Part shown: positions 17,927 through 27,004 of the stretch, piece after piece
Layout: each line of letters opens with the position of its first letter
Numbering within the stretch: the first letter of the stretch is position 1
DNA from: an uncultured Erythrobacter sp.
GTDB lineage: Bacteria; Pseudomonadota; Alphaproteobacteria; Sphingomonadales; Sphingomonadaceae
Direction: 5' to 3'
DNA length: 64,000 nucleotides
Assembly (NCBI RefSeq): GCF_947502395.1
Contig: NZ_CANMZM010000002.1
Location: 620,001-684,000 of the forward strand
Made by a program: the position numbers and the translations under genes
Notes under the pieces: generated by a model
The model's input: the letters and a program-made list of their open reading frames with translations, nothing else
The model's database searches: none
What the model was told of the DNA's origin: nothing

Positions 17927-19165
17927 ATGTCGATGGTGAATTTCCGTCCTGCGCCTTTCTTTGCGAGCAAGAATCGCGCCTTCTGGAATCTGCAATTTGC
18001 GGGTTGGGGAGGCTATTTCCTTATGCGGACGGTAATCGCGATCAACAATGGGCAGCCCCTAAGTCAAATGGTTGTTCTGCTGGTCACAACCATTGTCGGG
18101 TTTTCGATAACGCTCGTCTTATCAGTGGTATACCGTCAGTTGATCGACAGGCAACCGATAGTGACATGGGGCGGCACGGCCATCGTTCTCGCGCTTGCTG
18201 TGCTCATCCATGTGACGATCGAAGCTTGGCTGCAGGGCGTATATCAGGGCTCGTTAGCCGAGATAAGCTTTGCCCAGCGTCTCGTCGGTTTCAGCTTCAT
18301 TCCGCTTGCCATTATTGGCGGATGGAGCGCTCTGTATTTCGCGATCAATTTCTTTTTGCGAGTCGAAGAACAAACCGACAGGGCTGACCGATTGGAAGCC
18401 CAAGCCACCTCCGCCCAGCTCGCCATGCTGCGTTATCAACTGAACCCGCACTTCCTGTTTAACACCTTGAATTCCATCAGCACTTTGGTGCTTTTGAAAC
18501 AAACCGAGCCCGCCAATGCAATGCTCACGCGCCTCTCCGGGTTCTTGCGCCACACTCTTATCGCAGAGCCGGGAAGCAAGGTTGCTCTTGCACAAGAGAT
18601 TGAGACGCTGCAGCTCTATCTCGACATTGAGCGGATGCGGTTTGAAGAGCGGCTCCGCACCCATTTCGACCTTGAAGATGCGGCTATGGGCGCGCTTTTG
18701 CCAGCCATGCTGTTGCAACCACTGGTCGAAAACGCGATCAAATATGCGGTCAGCCCGCAAGAGGAAGGCGCGCGAATCTCACTAACGGGCCGCGTCGTTG
18801 GGCAGCGCCTTCGCATAACTGTTGAGGATACCGGACCCGGCGCTAGCTCAAGAGAAGGCCACGGCGCGCAACTCTCAACACAGGATCAGGCGTTTGCCAC
18901 AATCCCAGGAGCGCCCGTTTCCACCGGCGTGGGCCTCGTCAACATCCAGAACCGGCTTGCGCAGGGCTATGGCGATAACCATCTATTCGAAACGCGTTCC
19001 CAGCCGGGCGGCGGCTTCACGGTTCTGATCGAGATCCCCTACGAGCCCTCTGCCAGCGCCACCGATACACCCCCGCACACATTCGACTCCGCCTCACCCC
19101 CCGATACAGAGGCGGCCGACAATGTGATTAACTTAAACTCACAGCGCGTGATTGGAAAATCATAA
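17927..19165 (+). CDS. LytS/AlgZ-type sensor histidine kinase
   Basis: A 412-residue membrane kinase. The N-terminal half has about four transmembrane segments (residues ~20-130), followed by a short coiled region and the His_kinase domain with LNPHFLFNTLNSIS (phosphoacceptor His). The ATPase N box is LQPLVENAIKYA and the G boxes are EDTGPG and GVGLVNIQNRL. The C-terminus is a Pro/Thr-rich tail. The ATG at 17927 is chosen because the upstream frame to 17834 adds a non-conserved stretch; ATG 17933 is also possible. Its partner regulator starts 1 bp after its stop. The signal is unknown. Start choice is moderate, identity is secure. Confidence 0.88.
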   Translation: MSMVNFRPAPFFASKNRAFWNLQFAGWGGYFLMRTVIAINNGQPLSQMVVLLVTTIVGFSITLVLSVVYRQLIDRQPIVTWGGTAIVLALAVLIHVTIEAWLQGVYQGSLAEISFAQRLVGFSFIPLAIIGGWSALYFAINFFLRVEEQTDRADRLEAQATSAQLAMLRYQLNPHFLFNTLNSISTLVLLKQTEPANAMLTRLSGFLRHTLIAEPGSKVALAQEIETLQLYLDIERMRFEERLRTHFDLEDAAMGALLPAMLLQPLVENAIKYAVSPQEEGARISLTGRVVGQRLRITVEDTGPGASSREGHGAQLSTQDQAFATIPGAPVSTGVGLVNIQNRLAQGYGDNHLFETRSQPGGGFTVLIEIPYEPSASATDTPPHTFDSASPPDTEAADNVINLNSQRVIGKS

Positions 19166-19166
19166 C

Positions 19167-19967
19167 ATGACCATTCGCACCATCCTTGTCGACGATGAAA
19201 AGCTTGCCATTCAAGGCCTGCAATTGCGGCTCCAGCCGTTTGAAGATGTCGAGATTATCGACACCTGCTCCAACGGACGCGAAGCCATCCGCAAGATCAA
19301 GACTGAGAAGCCCGACCTCGTGTTTCTCGACATTCAAATGCCCGGATTTGACGGCTTCAGCGTCGTCAAAGGCGTGATGGAGATCGAACCTCCGCTGTTT
19401 GTTTTCGTCACCGCTTATGAAGAGCACGCGATCCGCGCGTTCGATGCCAACGCGGTCAACTATCTGATGAAACCGGTCGATGAGGACAAGCTCGCGGACA
19501 CAATTGAGCGCGTGCGTCAGCGGCTTTCTGAGAAAAAGTCAGCCGATGATGCCGAACACTTGATGGGCGTCCTTTCCGAAATTGCACCCGACCGCGCAGC
19601 CGATTTCAGTTGCGAAGCAACGGCAGAGAGCACGGATCGATTTGAGAAGCTCATCAACGTCAAAGACCGCGGTCAGATTTTCCGCGTGGAAGTCGAATCT
19701 ATCGAGCATATCGAAGCCGCGGGCGACTATATGTGCATCTATACCGGCGATAACTCGCTGATTTTGCGCGAGACGATGAAAGACCTTGAGCGCCGCCTGG
19801 ACCCGCGCAAGTTCCAGCGCGTCCACCGTTCAACCATCGTGAACTTGGACCAAGTGCGTCAAGTCAAGCCGCACACCAATGGCGAATGCTTCTTGGTGCT
19901 GGATTCGGGCGCAGAGGTGAAGGTTTCGCGCAGCTATCGGGATGTGGTCGCGCGTTTCGTGCATTGA
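19167..19967 (+). CDS. LytTR-family response regulator
   Basis: A 266-residue regulator. The receiver domain has DDE near the N-terminus, the phosphoacceptor in LVFLDIQMPGFDGF, and the conserved K in YLMKPVDED. The C-terminal LytTR DNA-binding domain contains IEHIEAAGDYMCIYTG and FQRVHRSTIVNLDQV. LytTR proteins bind direct-repeat sites upstream of target genes. The ATG at 19167 lies just after the kinase stop codon. A second pair of the same class is at 58576-60600. Confidence 0.92.
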   Translation: MTIRTILVDDEKLAIQGLQLRLQPFEDVEIIDTCSNGREAIRKIKTEKPDLVFLDIQMPGFDGFSVVKGVMEIEPPLFVFVTAYEEHAIRAFDANAVNYLMKPVDEDKLADTIERVRQRLSEKKSADDAEHLMGVLSEIAPDRAADFSCEATAESTDRFEKLINVKDRGQIFRVEVESIEHIEAAGDYMCIYTGDNSLILRETMKDLERRLDPRKFQRVHRSTIVNLDQVRQVKPHTNGECFLVLDSGAEVKVSRSYRDVVARFVH

Positions 19968-19973
19968 TACCTG

Positions 19974-19995
19974 GGAGTGCGCATCCACGCACTCC
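19974..19995 (+). terminator. Hairpin after the LytTR regulator, weak terminator
   Basis: GGAGTGCG (19974-19981) pairs perfectly with CGCACTCC (19988-19995) around a 6-base loop, 7 bases after the regulator's stop. Only a short T-poor tail follows, so termination may be Rho-assisted. Confidence 0.45.
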
Positions 19996-20085
19996 TCCTC
20001 GCTAGATGTCCTCCACTGCGTTGCGGACCCGCTGCGGGCGCCCACTTGGGCTTGCGGTCGCCGTGCGACCGTTTAGACACGCTAC

Positions 20086-20952
20086 ATGACCTTCACGCTT
20101 CCCGGCTTCGACCTCGATACATTTGTCCGCGAAACGCTTGCTGAAGACCTAGGCGTTGGCCTTCCCGGTGGTGGTAAGGACGTGACTTCTGAGAGCGTGA
20201 TCCCGGCCGATGCCCGCTTTTCGGGCGTCATGGACTCGCGCGATGCAATCGTGGTGGCGGGGCTTCCGCTCGCTGAGGCGTTCTTCCGCCATTTGGATCC
20301 ATCTTGCGTGATTGAGACGCTGGTAAGCGACGGCGATGCGGTGGCTGCGGACGCGGACCTTATGCGCCTCGAGGGCAATGCCCGCGCGCTTCTGACGGCA
20401 GAACGCAGCGCTTTGAACATTGTCCAGCACCTCTCTGGCATCGCCACGATGGCGGCAGAGTATGTCACGGCAATGCGGGCAGGCAGCGCAACCTGTACTC
20501 TTCTTGACACGCGCAAGACGCTTCCCGGCCTTCGCGTGCTGGAGAAATACGCAACCGTCCAAGGCGGGGCGCAGAACCACCGAATGGGGCTCTATGACGC
20601 CGCCATGATCAAGGACAACCACGTCGCGGTCGCGGGCTCGGTAGGAGAGGCGGTGCGGCGCGCGCGCGATGCAGGGGTGAGCCCGATCATTTGTGAGGTT
20701 GACCGGCTGGACCAGATCGAGCCCGCTTTGGAAGCGGGGGCAGATCACCTCCTCCTCGACAATATGCCACCAGAGGTTTTGAAGGAGGCAGTCGCAATGG
20801 TCGCAGGCCGCGCCAAGACCGAGGCGAGCGGCGGGATCAACCTCGACACCATCGCAGCCAAGGCTGCGAGCGGGGTGGATTATTGCTCGGTGGGCAGGCT
20901 CACCCAAAGCGCGCCGGCGGCAGATGTAGGACTGGACTTTAAGCCGTTGTGA
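20086..20952 (+). CDS. nadC: Nicotinate-nucleotide diphosphorylase (carboxylating)
   Basis: A 288-residue NadC, which converts quinolinate and PRPP to nicotinate mononucleotide, CO2 and PPi in de novo NAD synthesis. Diagnostic stretches are ALLTAERSALNIVQHLSGIA, LLDTRKTLPGLR, a QGGAQNHRMGLYDAAMIKDNH block (K and R phosphate/quinolinate ligands) and the C-terminal ASGGINLDTI. The length is that of the family. nadA and nadB are not in the window. It overlaps the next gene by 4 bp (GTGA). Confidence 0.95.
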   Translation: MTFTLPGFDLDTFVRETLAEDLGVGLPGGGKDVTSESVIPADARFSGVMDSRDAIVVAGLPLAEAFFRHLDPSCVIETLVSDGDAVAADADLMRLEGNARALLTAERSALNIVQHLSGIATMAAEYVTAMRAGSATCTLLDTRKTLPGLRVLEKYATVQGGAQNHRMGLYDAAMIKDNHVAVAGSVGEAVRRARDAGVSPIICEVDRLDQIEPALEAGADHLLLDNMPPEVLKEAVAMVAGRAKTEASGGINLDTIAAKAASGVDYCSVGRLTQSAPAADVGLDFKPL

Positions 20953-21392
20953 TTGAACAGCTGAAGGCGCGTCCTTGGTCCATTCACGCTTTCGCGATCC
21001 TACTGCTTACAGTTGGGTTGCACGCGCTCATTGGCGGCCTCACAAATCTTGATGAGTGGCTTTTGGTGTTCGAGGGCATCGTCCCGGAATTCCCATGGAG
21101 CCGCGATTGGACCATCGTTGCCCATTGCGCCCGCTTTTCTATCGTATGCATTCCCGTGGCGGTCGTGTGGATATGGGGGCGGCGTTTTGCCAGAACACTC
21201 GTCACATTTTTCACAGTGTTGACTTTGCTTGCCCTTATCCGGGCGCTGGCGGATGGCAACGCTCCGATTGATGCTGAAGGGATCGTCAAAACCGCACTTA
21301 TTGCCCTTGCTTGTGCCTTGTTGTTCACCCCGTCGGCGAGCCGTTGGCTGGAACCTGCTAAGGAGGCAAATGATGCCGATGTTTTCGATTAA
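20949..21392 (+). CDS. Small hypothetical membrane protein
   Basis: A 147-residue protein with about four hydrophobic segments (residues ~12-32, 55-75, 80-100, 115-130) and a charged C-terminus. I recognise no family. It begins with GTG overlapping the nadC stop codon, and its own 3' end overlaps the RNase T2 start, so it is translated within a nadC-orf-rnt2 operon. The overlaps and membrane pattern support a real gene. Confidence 0.6.
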   Translation: MIEQLKARPWSIHAFAILLLTVGLHALIGGLTNLDEWLLVFEGIVPEFPWSRDWTIVAHCARFSIVCIPVAVVWIWGRRFARTLVTFFTVLTLLALIRALADGNAPIDAEGIVKTALIALACALLFTPSASRWLEPAKEANDADVFD

Positions 21393-22095
21393 ACACATCG
21401 CCCTTGGGGCTGCGGCACTGGCACTAACAACGCCTGCGACACTCCATGCTCAGGCTTACCAATGCCGCGCGCCGCAGGTGTCCTCGGTGCCGCAAATCTC
21501 GCCCGATCAGCGCCCGCGCGTCGTGCCTATCACCGGATACACCCTCGCGCTTAGCTGGTCCCCAGCCTTTTGCCGGACACGTCAGGACAGCCGCTCTCAC
21601 CGGGTCCAATGTTCGGGCGACAATGGCCGCTTTGGCTTTGTCGTGCACGGTCTCTGGCCGCAAGGGTCGCGCACTTGGCCGCAGTGGTGTGGGAGCCCCA
21701 ACCGCCTGACCCCGAGGGAGGTGCGCCAGAACATGTGCATGATGCCCTCTGCCCGTCTGATCGCACGCCAATGGGCAAAGCACGGATCTTGCATGGTCAA
21801 GAAGCCCGAGACCTACCTCGCCGTCACCAATGTCCTATGGGAGAGCCTTCGCATCCCCGACTACGACAGGATCAGCCGCGAAGAGGGGCTAACGGCGGGC
21901 CGCATTCGCCAAGCGTTCGCCGATGCCAATGGCCGCATGTGGCAGGCCAGCCATGTGGGCGTAAAACTCAACCGCGACGGTTGGCTCGAAGAACTGCGCC
22001 TTTGCTACAACAAGCGCTTCCGCCCCACGCGCTGCGATGATCGGCGTTACGGCGCGAGGGATAACGTACAAGCCAAAATCTGGCGCGGGCTCTAG
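21373..22095 (+). CDS. Ribonuclease T2 family protein, exported
   Basis: A 240-residue secreted RNase with signal peptide ending at LHAQA. Both catalytic boxes are intact: CAS I FVVHGLWPQGS and CAS II RQWAKHGSCM, each with its histidine. T2 enzymes cleave RNA non-specifically in the periplasm or outside the cell. AGGAGG at 21361-21366 is six bases before the ATG at 21373, which decides the start over the ATG at 21370. The gene overlaps the preceding membrane-protein gene by 20 bp in another frame. Six or more cysteines fit disulfide-stabilised T2 enzymes. Confidence 0.9.
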   Translation: MPMFSIKHIALGAAALALTTPATLHAQAYQCRAPQVSSVPQISPDQRPRVVPITGYTLALSWSPAFCRTRQDSRSHRVQCSGDNGRFGFVVHGLWPQGSRTWPQWCGSPNRLTPREVRQNMCMMPSARLIARQWAKHGSCMVKKPETYLAVTNVLWESLRIPDYDRISREEGLTAGRIRQAFADANGRMWQASHVGVKLNRDGWLEELRLCYNKRFRPTRCDDRRYGARDNVQAKIWRGL

Positions 22096-22180
22096 GCTAC
22101 GCATCCTCGGCCAAATTTGATCCTGGTCAATGATTGCAAGGCGACTCGCGGCGTAAAAGGGGAATTATGGAGGCCCCCTT

Positions 22181-22948
22181 ATGATCAATATCGAAACCCT
22201 GTCGCCCAAAGCCCACCGCGTGACCGTGATGGGCCCGTTTCACTTTGACGATGCCGAAGCGCTCGTCGCCTTCGCCAAAGAGCGCCTCGCCAGCAGGGAA
22301 CGCGGCAATCTGCTGATAGATGTCACGTCGCTTGCCGACTTTAGTTTCTCGGCGATAAGCGACCAGCTGATGCACATCCCCTCGATGCTGCAATTCGTCT
22401 ATTCGCTCGACCGTATCGCGTTCATTTCAGACGAGGAATGGATGCGCAGCGCAGCGCGGCTCGAAAGCATGCTGCTGCCCGGTGTCACCTATCAGGTCTA
22501 TGACGATGATGAGAAAGACGCAGCGCTCGCTTGGATACTCGAAGAAGAGGAGGCCCCGCACAAAGGCGCCTTCCGTGAGCTTGACGTTGGTAGAGCCGAT
22601 GTGGCCGCGTTTGAGGTTGTCGGACGGCTTGACGGGCCCGAATCCGATCGCGGCATTGCTATGGTCGAGGAGCGGCTGAACGATCCGCAATGCTCGAAGC
22701 TGATGATGGTAATCCGCCACTGGCATGGCTTTGAAGCAGAACTGCTCTTCACCCCCAAACTGATGGCATCCAAACTGAGGCTGATCGACAAGATAGACCG
22801 TTACGCGGTTGTCGGCGGTCCGAGCTGGGTTGGCAGTGTCGCGCAGACCATCGGCATGCTGATCAAGCCAGAGATCAAGGCGTTCAAATTGGACGAGCAG
22901 GACGAAGCGCTTGAGTGGCTGAGTGAGGCTCTGGTAGAGGCTGTCTAA
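22181..22948 (+). CDS. Double SpoIIAA-like (STAS/SEC14-like) domain protein
   Basis: A 255-residue cytoplasmic protein made of two SpoIIAA-like domains in tandem (about residues 1-120 and 130-255). Each has the pattern of a small acidic-patch domain ending in a helix (DEKDAALAWILEEE in the first, DEQDEALEWLSEAL in the second). Single-domain relatives are common; function is unknown, and a lipid or protein partner role is only suspected. It is monocistronic with an 85-bp upstream gap. Confidence 0.75.
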   Translation: MINIETLSPKAHRVTVMGPFHFDDAEALVAFAKERLASRERGNLLIDVTSLADFSFSAISDQLMHIPSMLQFVYSLDRIAFISDEEWMRSAARLESMLLPGVTYQVYDDDEKDAALAWILEEEEAPHKGAFRELDVGRADVAAFEVVGRLDGPESDRGIAMVEERLNDPQCSKLMMVIRHWHGFEAELLFTPKLMASKLRLIDKIDRYAVVGGPSWVGSVAQTIGMLIKPEIKAFKLDEQDEALEWLSEALVEAV

Positions 22949-22986
22949 GCGCCCCTTTCCGCCACAGAAAAACCCGGCCAAGCTCT

Positions 22987-24015
22987 CTAAAGGGAACAGC
23001 GCATGATCTGCGGATCGTGAACGTTTCCCAAGAGCAAATTGCCTTCCCAAAATGCGCCCACGGATGAACCGTTGAACTCGCCATCGATCGACATAAAGAC
23101 CGTTTCTTGGGCGTGTGTTGAGGGATTGATGCGAATGATCTGAGATGGTGAGGTAGCGTTCTCATTTTCCGCATGCGCCGCAAATGCCAAGAGGTTGGGA
23201 TGCGTTGCAATGTAGAGGTCCCCATCCGACCCCACATCGATGTTATCGGCCGCGGTTCCAATCGAGAAACGCTGCCGCTTGCCTAACTTCCCAGTGGCAG
23301 GATCACGCTGAAAAGTATTCATTTTTTGCGCAAGAAGCTCTGCCACATAGAGTTCGGATCCGTCTTTTGAAATGTTCACCCCATTGGCGGAAACCAGCCC
23401 ATCTACCGCGATGCTGGCCTGCCCATCTGCGAACTGCACAATATTCGTGACCGGCAGCCCAAGATACCGCTCCACCGTAAGTCCAATGCCATCCCGCGCG
23501 TTCTGAAAGTTGGACACGTAAAACGTATCAGGTTTGAAGGCGACGATGTCATTGGGTTCGATGAAAAGCTCCGACGTGATTGTTCTCAAGTGAGCGAGGC
23601 GATTTTCCTCGATCTTGAACACCTCGACCGTGTGCCCAGTGCTTGGATGGCTGATCACAAACAACAGCTGCTCTTCTTCCAAGAGGCTGATCCCATGCGG
23701 AACAAAATCCGATGGACCGTCCCTTTCCATCAGCCGTGGCTTTGCATCGGGGTCATTCAGGTCAAGGGTGTACATGCCATCCAAATGACCATCTGTACGC
23801 CCACGCCTTTGCGCGGCCGAAATATACGCAATGCCCGTCGAATGGTCGATCTGAATATCTTCGGGACCCGGCGCCGACTCAATAGCCCTGCACTGATCAA
23901 CAGCTACCGTCGAAAAGTCACTCAGAACGCCCGTAGCTGGCACGACCATGTAGAGAAATCGGCCAAGTGGGACGAGGATGAGAAGCGCAATTGCAGAGAA
24001 GACAACAACTCGCAT
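22987..24015 (-). CDS. SMP-30/arylesterase-like beta-propeller, membrane-anchored
   Basis: A 342-residue protein with one N-terminal membrane anchor (residues ~4-26) and a six-bladed propeller-like body. Stretches such as GPEDIQIDHSTGIAYISA, FVPHGISLLEEEQLLFVISH, ANGVNISKDGSELYVAE and TAADNIDVGSDGDLYIATH are typical of the paraoxonase/arylesterase and SMP-30 families, where N and D residues hold calcium. Likely a lactonase or arylesterase; the substrate is unknown. It starts 3 bp after tadA, in the same leftward transcript. Confidence 0.78.
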   Translation of the reverse strand: MRVVVFSAIALLILVPLGRFLYMVVPATGVLSDFSTVAVDQCRAIESAPGPEDIQIDHSTGIAYISAAQRRGRTDGHLDGMYTLDLNDPDAKPRLMERDGPSDFVPHGISLLEEEQLLFVISHPSTGHTVEVFKIEENRLAHLRTITSELFIEPNDIVAFKPDTFYVSNFQNARDGIGLTVERYLGLPVTNIVQFADGQASIAVDGLVSANGVNISKDGSELYVAELLAQKMNTFQRDPATGKLGKRQRFSIGTAADNIDVGSDGDLYIATHPNLLAFAAHAENENATSPSQIIRINPSTHAQETVFMSIDGEFNGSSVGAFWEGNLLLGNVHDPQIMRCSL

Positions 24016-24018
24016 TCT

Positions 24019-24474
24019 TTACCGCCTCGCCTTGAAGAAATCGCGCAAGAGCTGCGCCGCGTCTGCCTCGCCCATGCCGGTATAGACCTCGGGCGCATGC
24101 ATACATTGCTCTTGTTCAAAGACGCGGGCGCCATGTTCGACGCCGCCGCCTTTGGGATCGCTTGCGCCGTAATAGAGCCGCGCAATCCGAGCATGAGAAA
24201 TCGCGCCTGCGCACATAACGCAGGGCTCCAAGGTCACATACATGTCGCAGCCCGTTAGCCGATCATCGCCCAAAGCTTGCGACGCCAGACGGATAGCGCG
24301 CATCTCTGCATGGCCGGTGGGATCAGGAGGGGAGCGGGTGGCATTGGCCGCGACCGCCACAACCTTGCCATCCTTGACGATCACCACCCCAACGGGCACT
24401 TCGCCTGCGTCGCTCGCCCTACGAGCGGCCTCAAGCGCGGTTTGCATTGCAGGAGGAAGCGGCCAAGTGTTCAT
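24019..24474 (-). CDS. tadA: tRNA-specific adenosine deaminase
   Basis: A 151-residue TadA, which deaminates A34 of tRNA-Arg(ACG) to inosine. The zinc site is complete: GHAEMRAI (His and catalytic Glu) and TLEPCVMCAGAI (PCxxC). The length and the C-terminal LLRDFFKARR agree with the family. ATG 24474 is chosen; an upstream GTG at 24513 would add a non-conserved leader. It forms a leftward pair with the arylesterase-like gene. Confidence 0.95.
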   Translation of the reverse strand: MNTWPLPPAMQTALEAARRASDAGEVPVGVVIVKDGKVVAVAANATRSPPDPTGHAEMRAIRLASQALGDDRLTGCDMYVTLEPCVMCAGAISHARIARLYYGASDPKGGGVEHGARVFEQEQCMHAPEVYTGMGEADAAQLLRDFFKARR

Positions 24475-24623
24475 TGTCCTGCACGCGCTAACCCTCACCG
24501 GCACACGAATCAATTGACGATTCGCATGAGGGCAGCTATGCGCCGCGCTTTCCGGGACACCCTTTGCATAAGGGCCGCCTTAAAGGCGCTGTTCCTGTCA
24601 CTTGAAACGAGACGAGATTTATC

Positions 24624-24911
24624 ATGTCGCGCATTTGCGAACTCACTGGCAAGGGCCGCCAGGTTGGCAACAACGTCAGCCACGCTAACAACAAAACCAA
24701 GCGCGTTTTTCTGCCGAACTTGCAGAACGTGACCCTGATGAGCGAAAAGCTTGAGCGCAGCTTCAAGTTCCGCGTGTCGACCAACGGCTTGCGATCGGTT
24801 GAGCACAATGGCGGGCTCGACAACTGGCTGCTCAAGACCAAGGATGAGAAGCTTTCTACTCGCGCACAAAAAGTGAAGCGTGAGCTTAAGAAAGCTGTGG
24901 CAGCAGCCTAA
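24624..24911 (+). CDS. rpmB: 50S ribosomal protein L28
   Basis: A 95-residue L28 ([36 protein letters not shown], then a Lys-rich C-terminus), a component of the large ribosomal subunit near the E site. Length is normal for alphaproteobacteria. It is divergent from tadA with a ~150-bp upstream region and is followed by a strong terminator, so it is monocistronic. Confidence 0.97.
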   Translation: MSRICELTGKGRQVGNNVSHANNKTKRVFLPNLQNVTLMSEKLERSFKFRVSTNGLRSVEHNGGLDNWLLKTKDEKLSTRAQKVKRELKKAVAAA

Positions 24912-24935
24912 ACTGGCTAGCGATTTTGCGAATGA

Positions 24936-24966
24936 GGCGTGGCGCAACGGCGCTCACGCCTTTTTT
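24936..24966 (+). terminator. Rho-independent terminator of rpmB
   Basis: GGCGTGGCGC pairs with GCGC-T-CACGCC around an AACG loop and is followed directly by six T residues (24961-24966). Confidence 0.9.
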
Positions 24967-24977
24967 GCGTCTTTGTT

Positions 24978-25073
24978 GCCCTATCGCTTCGCTACTTGAG
25001 GGCACGCTTTTCGCCCTACCGCTTTGCTACTTGAGGGCGAGTCTACCGTCCTACCGCTTCACTGTGTCAGGGA
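24978..25073. repeat. Three tandem 35-bp-period repeats at the 3' end of the phytase-like gene
   Basis: A ~26-bp unit occurs at 24978, 25013 and 25048, exactly 35 bp apart. Copies 1 and 2 are flanked by GCCCT...AGGGC and differ at a few bases. Copy 3 is more divergent and contains the last codons and the TAG stop of the leftward gene at 25051. The two outer copies keep the same CTA (TAG) in register, so they look like duplications of the gene terminus. Each outer copy can also form a short hairpin. Confidence 0.75.
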
Positions 25074-26046
25074 TCGCGCTCGGATCATACACCAACTTCA
25101 CCAGCAAGGTGCGTTGCATCGCGGCGAGATTGTCGTCCGAAATCATCCACACGACCACCCTTCCGTCTTTCTGCTCGCTCACCGCAAGCCCCTCGTAATT
25201 CTCTGGCGGCAATACGCCTTCAAAGCGGAAGAGCACTTTGGGCGCGAGTGGCTTAACTGAGCCAACCTCAGGCACATCGACAATCGCCAGAAGCCCGGCA
25301 AAGGGCGGATAATTCCCCCAGTCCACATCGCGCATCACCGTCAGAACACGCCCATCGGGCAATTGCGCAAGATCGGTAACGGCAAAGCCCTCTGCGGCAC
25401 TTTCGTATGGGATGATTTGAGGATCCCAAGCCTCAACCGGATCACTTTCCAGGATCAAGGCCTCATCGCGCCGCTCTGGGATGATCAGAAAGCGTCCGTC
25501 AGACAGCCGCTCCATCGCCTCAAGTCCACCATTGTCATACCAATCGACGTCATCGCGGATGATGCGCACGTCCTCAGGCTCGGTCTTGTAGGAATAGCGG
25601 TGGATCGCATGGGTGTTCTCAAATCCGACCCAATAGTCGCCCTCCGGACTTGAGTCGTGAGTGACCGATTCGATATCCCATAGGATCGGATAGAGCGAAG
25701 GGTCATTGAACGGCATGTCCGCGATCTGGCGCCGATCAGGTAACTCCTCCTCGCGGTCAGGTTCTACGAAAGTGAAGAGAAATCCTCGATCAGAAAAAGC
25801 GCGCAAGCGCCCAGCGCCGGCCGGCAGCAGGGCAGAGAAGCCACCAAAGCGTAGTGAAGGCCCGGCCGAATAGTGCCACACACTCTCGACACTCCAACCG
25901 GGTGCGCCTGTCTCACTACGCCCAGAAATCTGCTCCAGAGCAATGCTCTTAGGGTTTTCCGTCGAGATCGGCGTGCGCAGCCAGGTGCCGGGCGCACACA
26001 TCGTTGCAACGACAAGCGCTGCGATGAGCCGGACCGGCCCACGCAT
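25051..26046 (-). CDS. Esterase-like-activity-of-phytase family exported protein
   Basis: A 331-residue protein with an N-terminal signal (residues ~5-20), then a propeller-like body with FGGFSALLPAGAGRLRAFSD, DIESVTHDSSPEGDYWVGFE, NGGLEAMERLSDGRFLIIPE and NYEGLAVSEQKDGR. This pattern is that of the family named for the esterase-like activity of phytase. Enzymatic activity on a phosphate or ester is inferred from the name only. It lies 1 bp after the M23 peptidase in a leftward pair. Its 3' end carries the tandem repeat described separately. Confidence 0.75.
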   Translation of the reverse strand: MRGPVRLIAALVVATMCAPGTWLRTPISTENPKSIALEQISGRSETGAPGWSVESVWHYSAGPSLRFGGFSALLPAGAGRLRAFSDRGFLFTFVEPDREEELPDRRQIADMPFNDPSLYPILWDIESVTHDSSPEGDYWVGFENTHAIHRYSYKTEPEDVRIIRDDVDWYDNGGLEAMERLSDGRFLIIPERRDEALILESDPVEAWDPQIIPYESAAEGFAVTDLAQLPDGRVLTVMRDVDWGNYPPFAGLLAIVDVPEVGSVKPLAPKVLFRFEGVLPPENYEGLAVSEQKDGRVVVWMISDDNLAAMQRTLLVKLVYDPSAIPDTVKR

Positions 26047-26047
26047 C

Positions 26048-26989
26048 TTAGTTCATGGGCCCTGCGAGAAGGATCGGATCAAAGCGCGCGTCGTGCCATT
26101 TGAGACCCCAATGAAGGTGTGGCCCTGTTGAGCGTCCGGTAGAGCCGATATCGCCAATATGCTGACCCTGACGCACAGTATCGCCTTCATTCACATGGAT
26201 GCGGTGGCAGTGCAGGAATGCGCTGTTGAGACCGTTGCCGTGGTCAATCATCAGAAGGCCGCCCTCAAGGCTAAAGCCCGTCCGTGCGAGGATCACCACC
26301 CCGTCAGCCGGAGCCACGAAAGGTGTTCCCGTGGGCTTTGCGATATCGATTCCCGAGTGATAGCTGCCTGGCTCACCGCGATAGATGCGCTGGCGGCCGA
26401 AGCGCCCAGAGATACGGCCCGATACCGGCCATATAAAGTCCTGTTTCCACCCTTGGGCGCCAGTCTTCTTGGCGCGAGCTGCGACAATGGCATTGTGCTC
26501 GGGCTCACGCTGGCGCCAATAGGCTTCGGGATCGCGAAGCTTGCGGCGGGCAACATTGACCCGTTCGATCTGCCAATCGCGCGAAGAAACCTTGAGTGTT
26601 TCGCCATGAAGCTGCCCGCTGTCGAGCCGCGCCGTGAGGCTTAGGCTGGCCGGGCTATCGCGATCGAACGCAGCGAAGAACGACCCGTCTTCGGCAATAT
26701 CGAGCGCTTGATCGCCGATTGTCGCGCTCACTGTACTGTCGGGAACCAATCCCCGGATAAAACCGCCTTGCGTAAGTTCACCAGAGTAAGAAAAGCGGGT
26801 GTTTTGCCCGGTATATTGAGGGGCGGGAGCAGCCTCTTCCTCCGTCTTGGGCAAAGCCGCTGGCTCCGCAACGGCTTCTGCGACCAACTCGGGTGCGGTG
26901 GGAGTAGCAGCCTCAGTTCCGGTGCAACTCACCAGCGACAACAAACCCAGTCCTGCAATAAGGCCAATCGTACGGCTCATCATGCGCAT
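26048..26989 (-). CDS. Lipoprotein M23-family metallopeptidase (LytM)
   Basis: A 313-residue protein with a lipobox (LGLLSLVSC) and a Pro/Ala-rich linker. The C-terminal LytM domain has GSYHSGIDIAKPTGTPF (first zinc ligands), DGVVILARTG, then GPHLHWGLKWH (HxH). The domain is complete, so it probably hydrolyses peptidoglycan cross-bridges, or activates amidases, at the outer or inner membrane. ATG 26989 is chosen; ATGs at 26983 and 26980 are nearly equivalent. It is the first gene of a leftward pair with the phytase-like gene. Confidence 0.88.
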   Translation of the reverse strand: MRMMSRTIGLIAGLGLLSLVSCTGTEAATPTAPELVAEAVAEPAALPKTEEEAAPAPQYTGQNTRFSYSGELTQGGFIRGLVPDSTVSATIGDQALDIAEDGSFFAAFDRDSPASLSLTARLDSGQLHGETLKVSSRDWQIERVNVARRKLRDPEAYWRQREPEHNAIVAARAKKTGAQGWKQDFIWPVSGRISGRFGRQRIYRGEPGSYHSGIDIAKPTGTPFVAPADGVVILARTGFSLEGGLLMIDHGNGLNSAFLHCHRIHVNEGDTVRQGQHIGDIGSTGRSTGPHLHWGLKWHDARFDPILLAGPMN

Positions 26990-27004
26990 GGCCTATTCTT
27001 TGGC

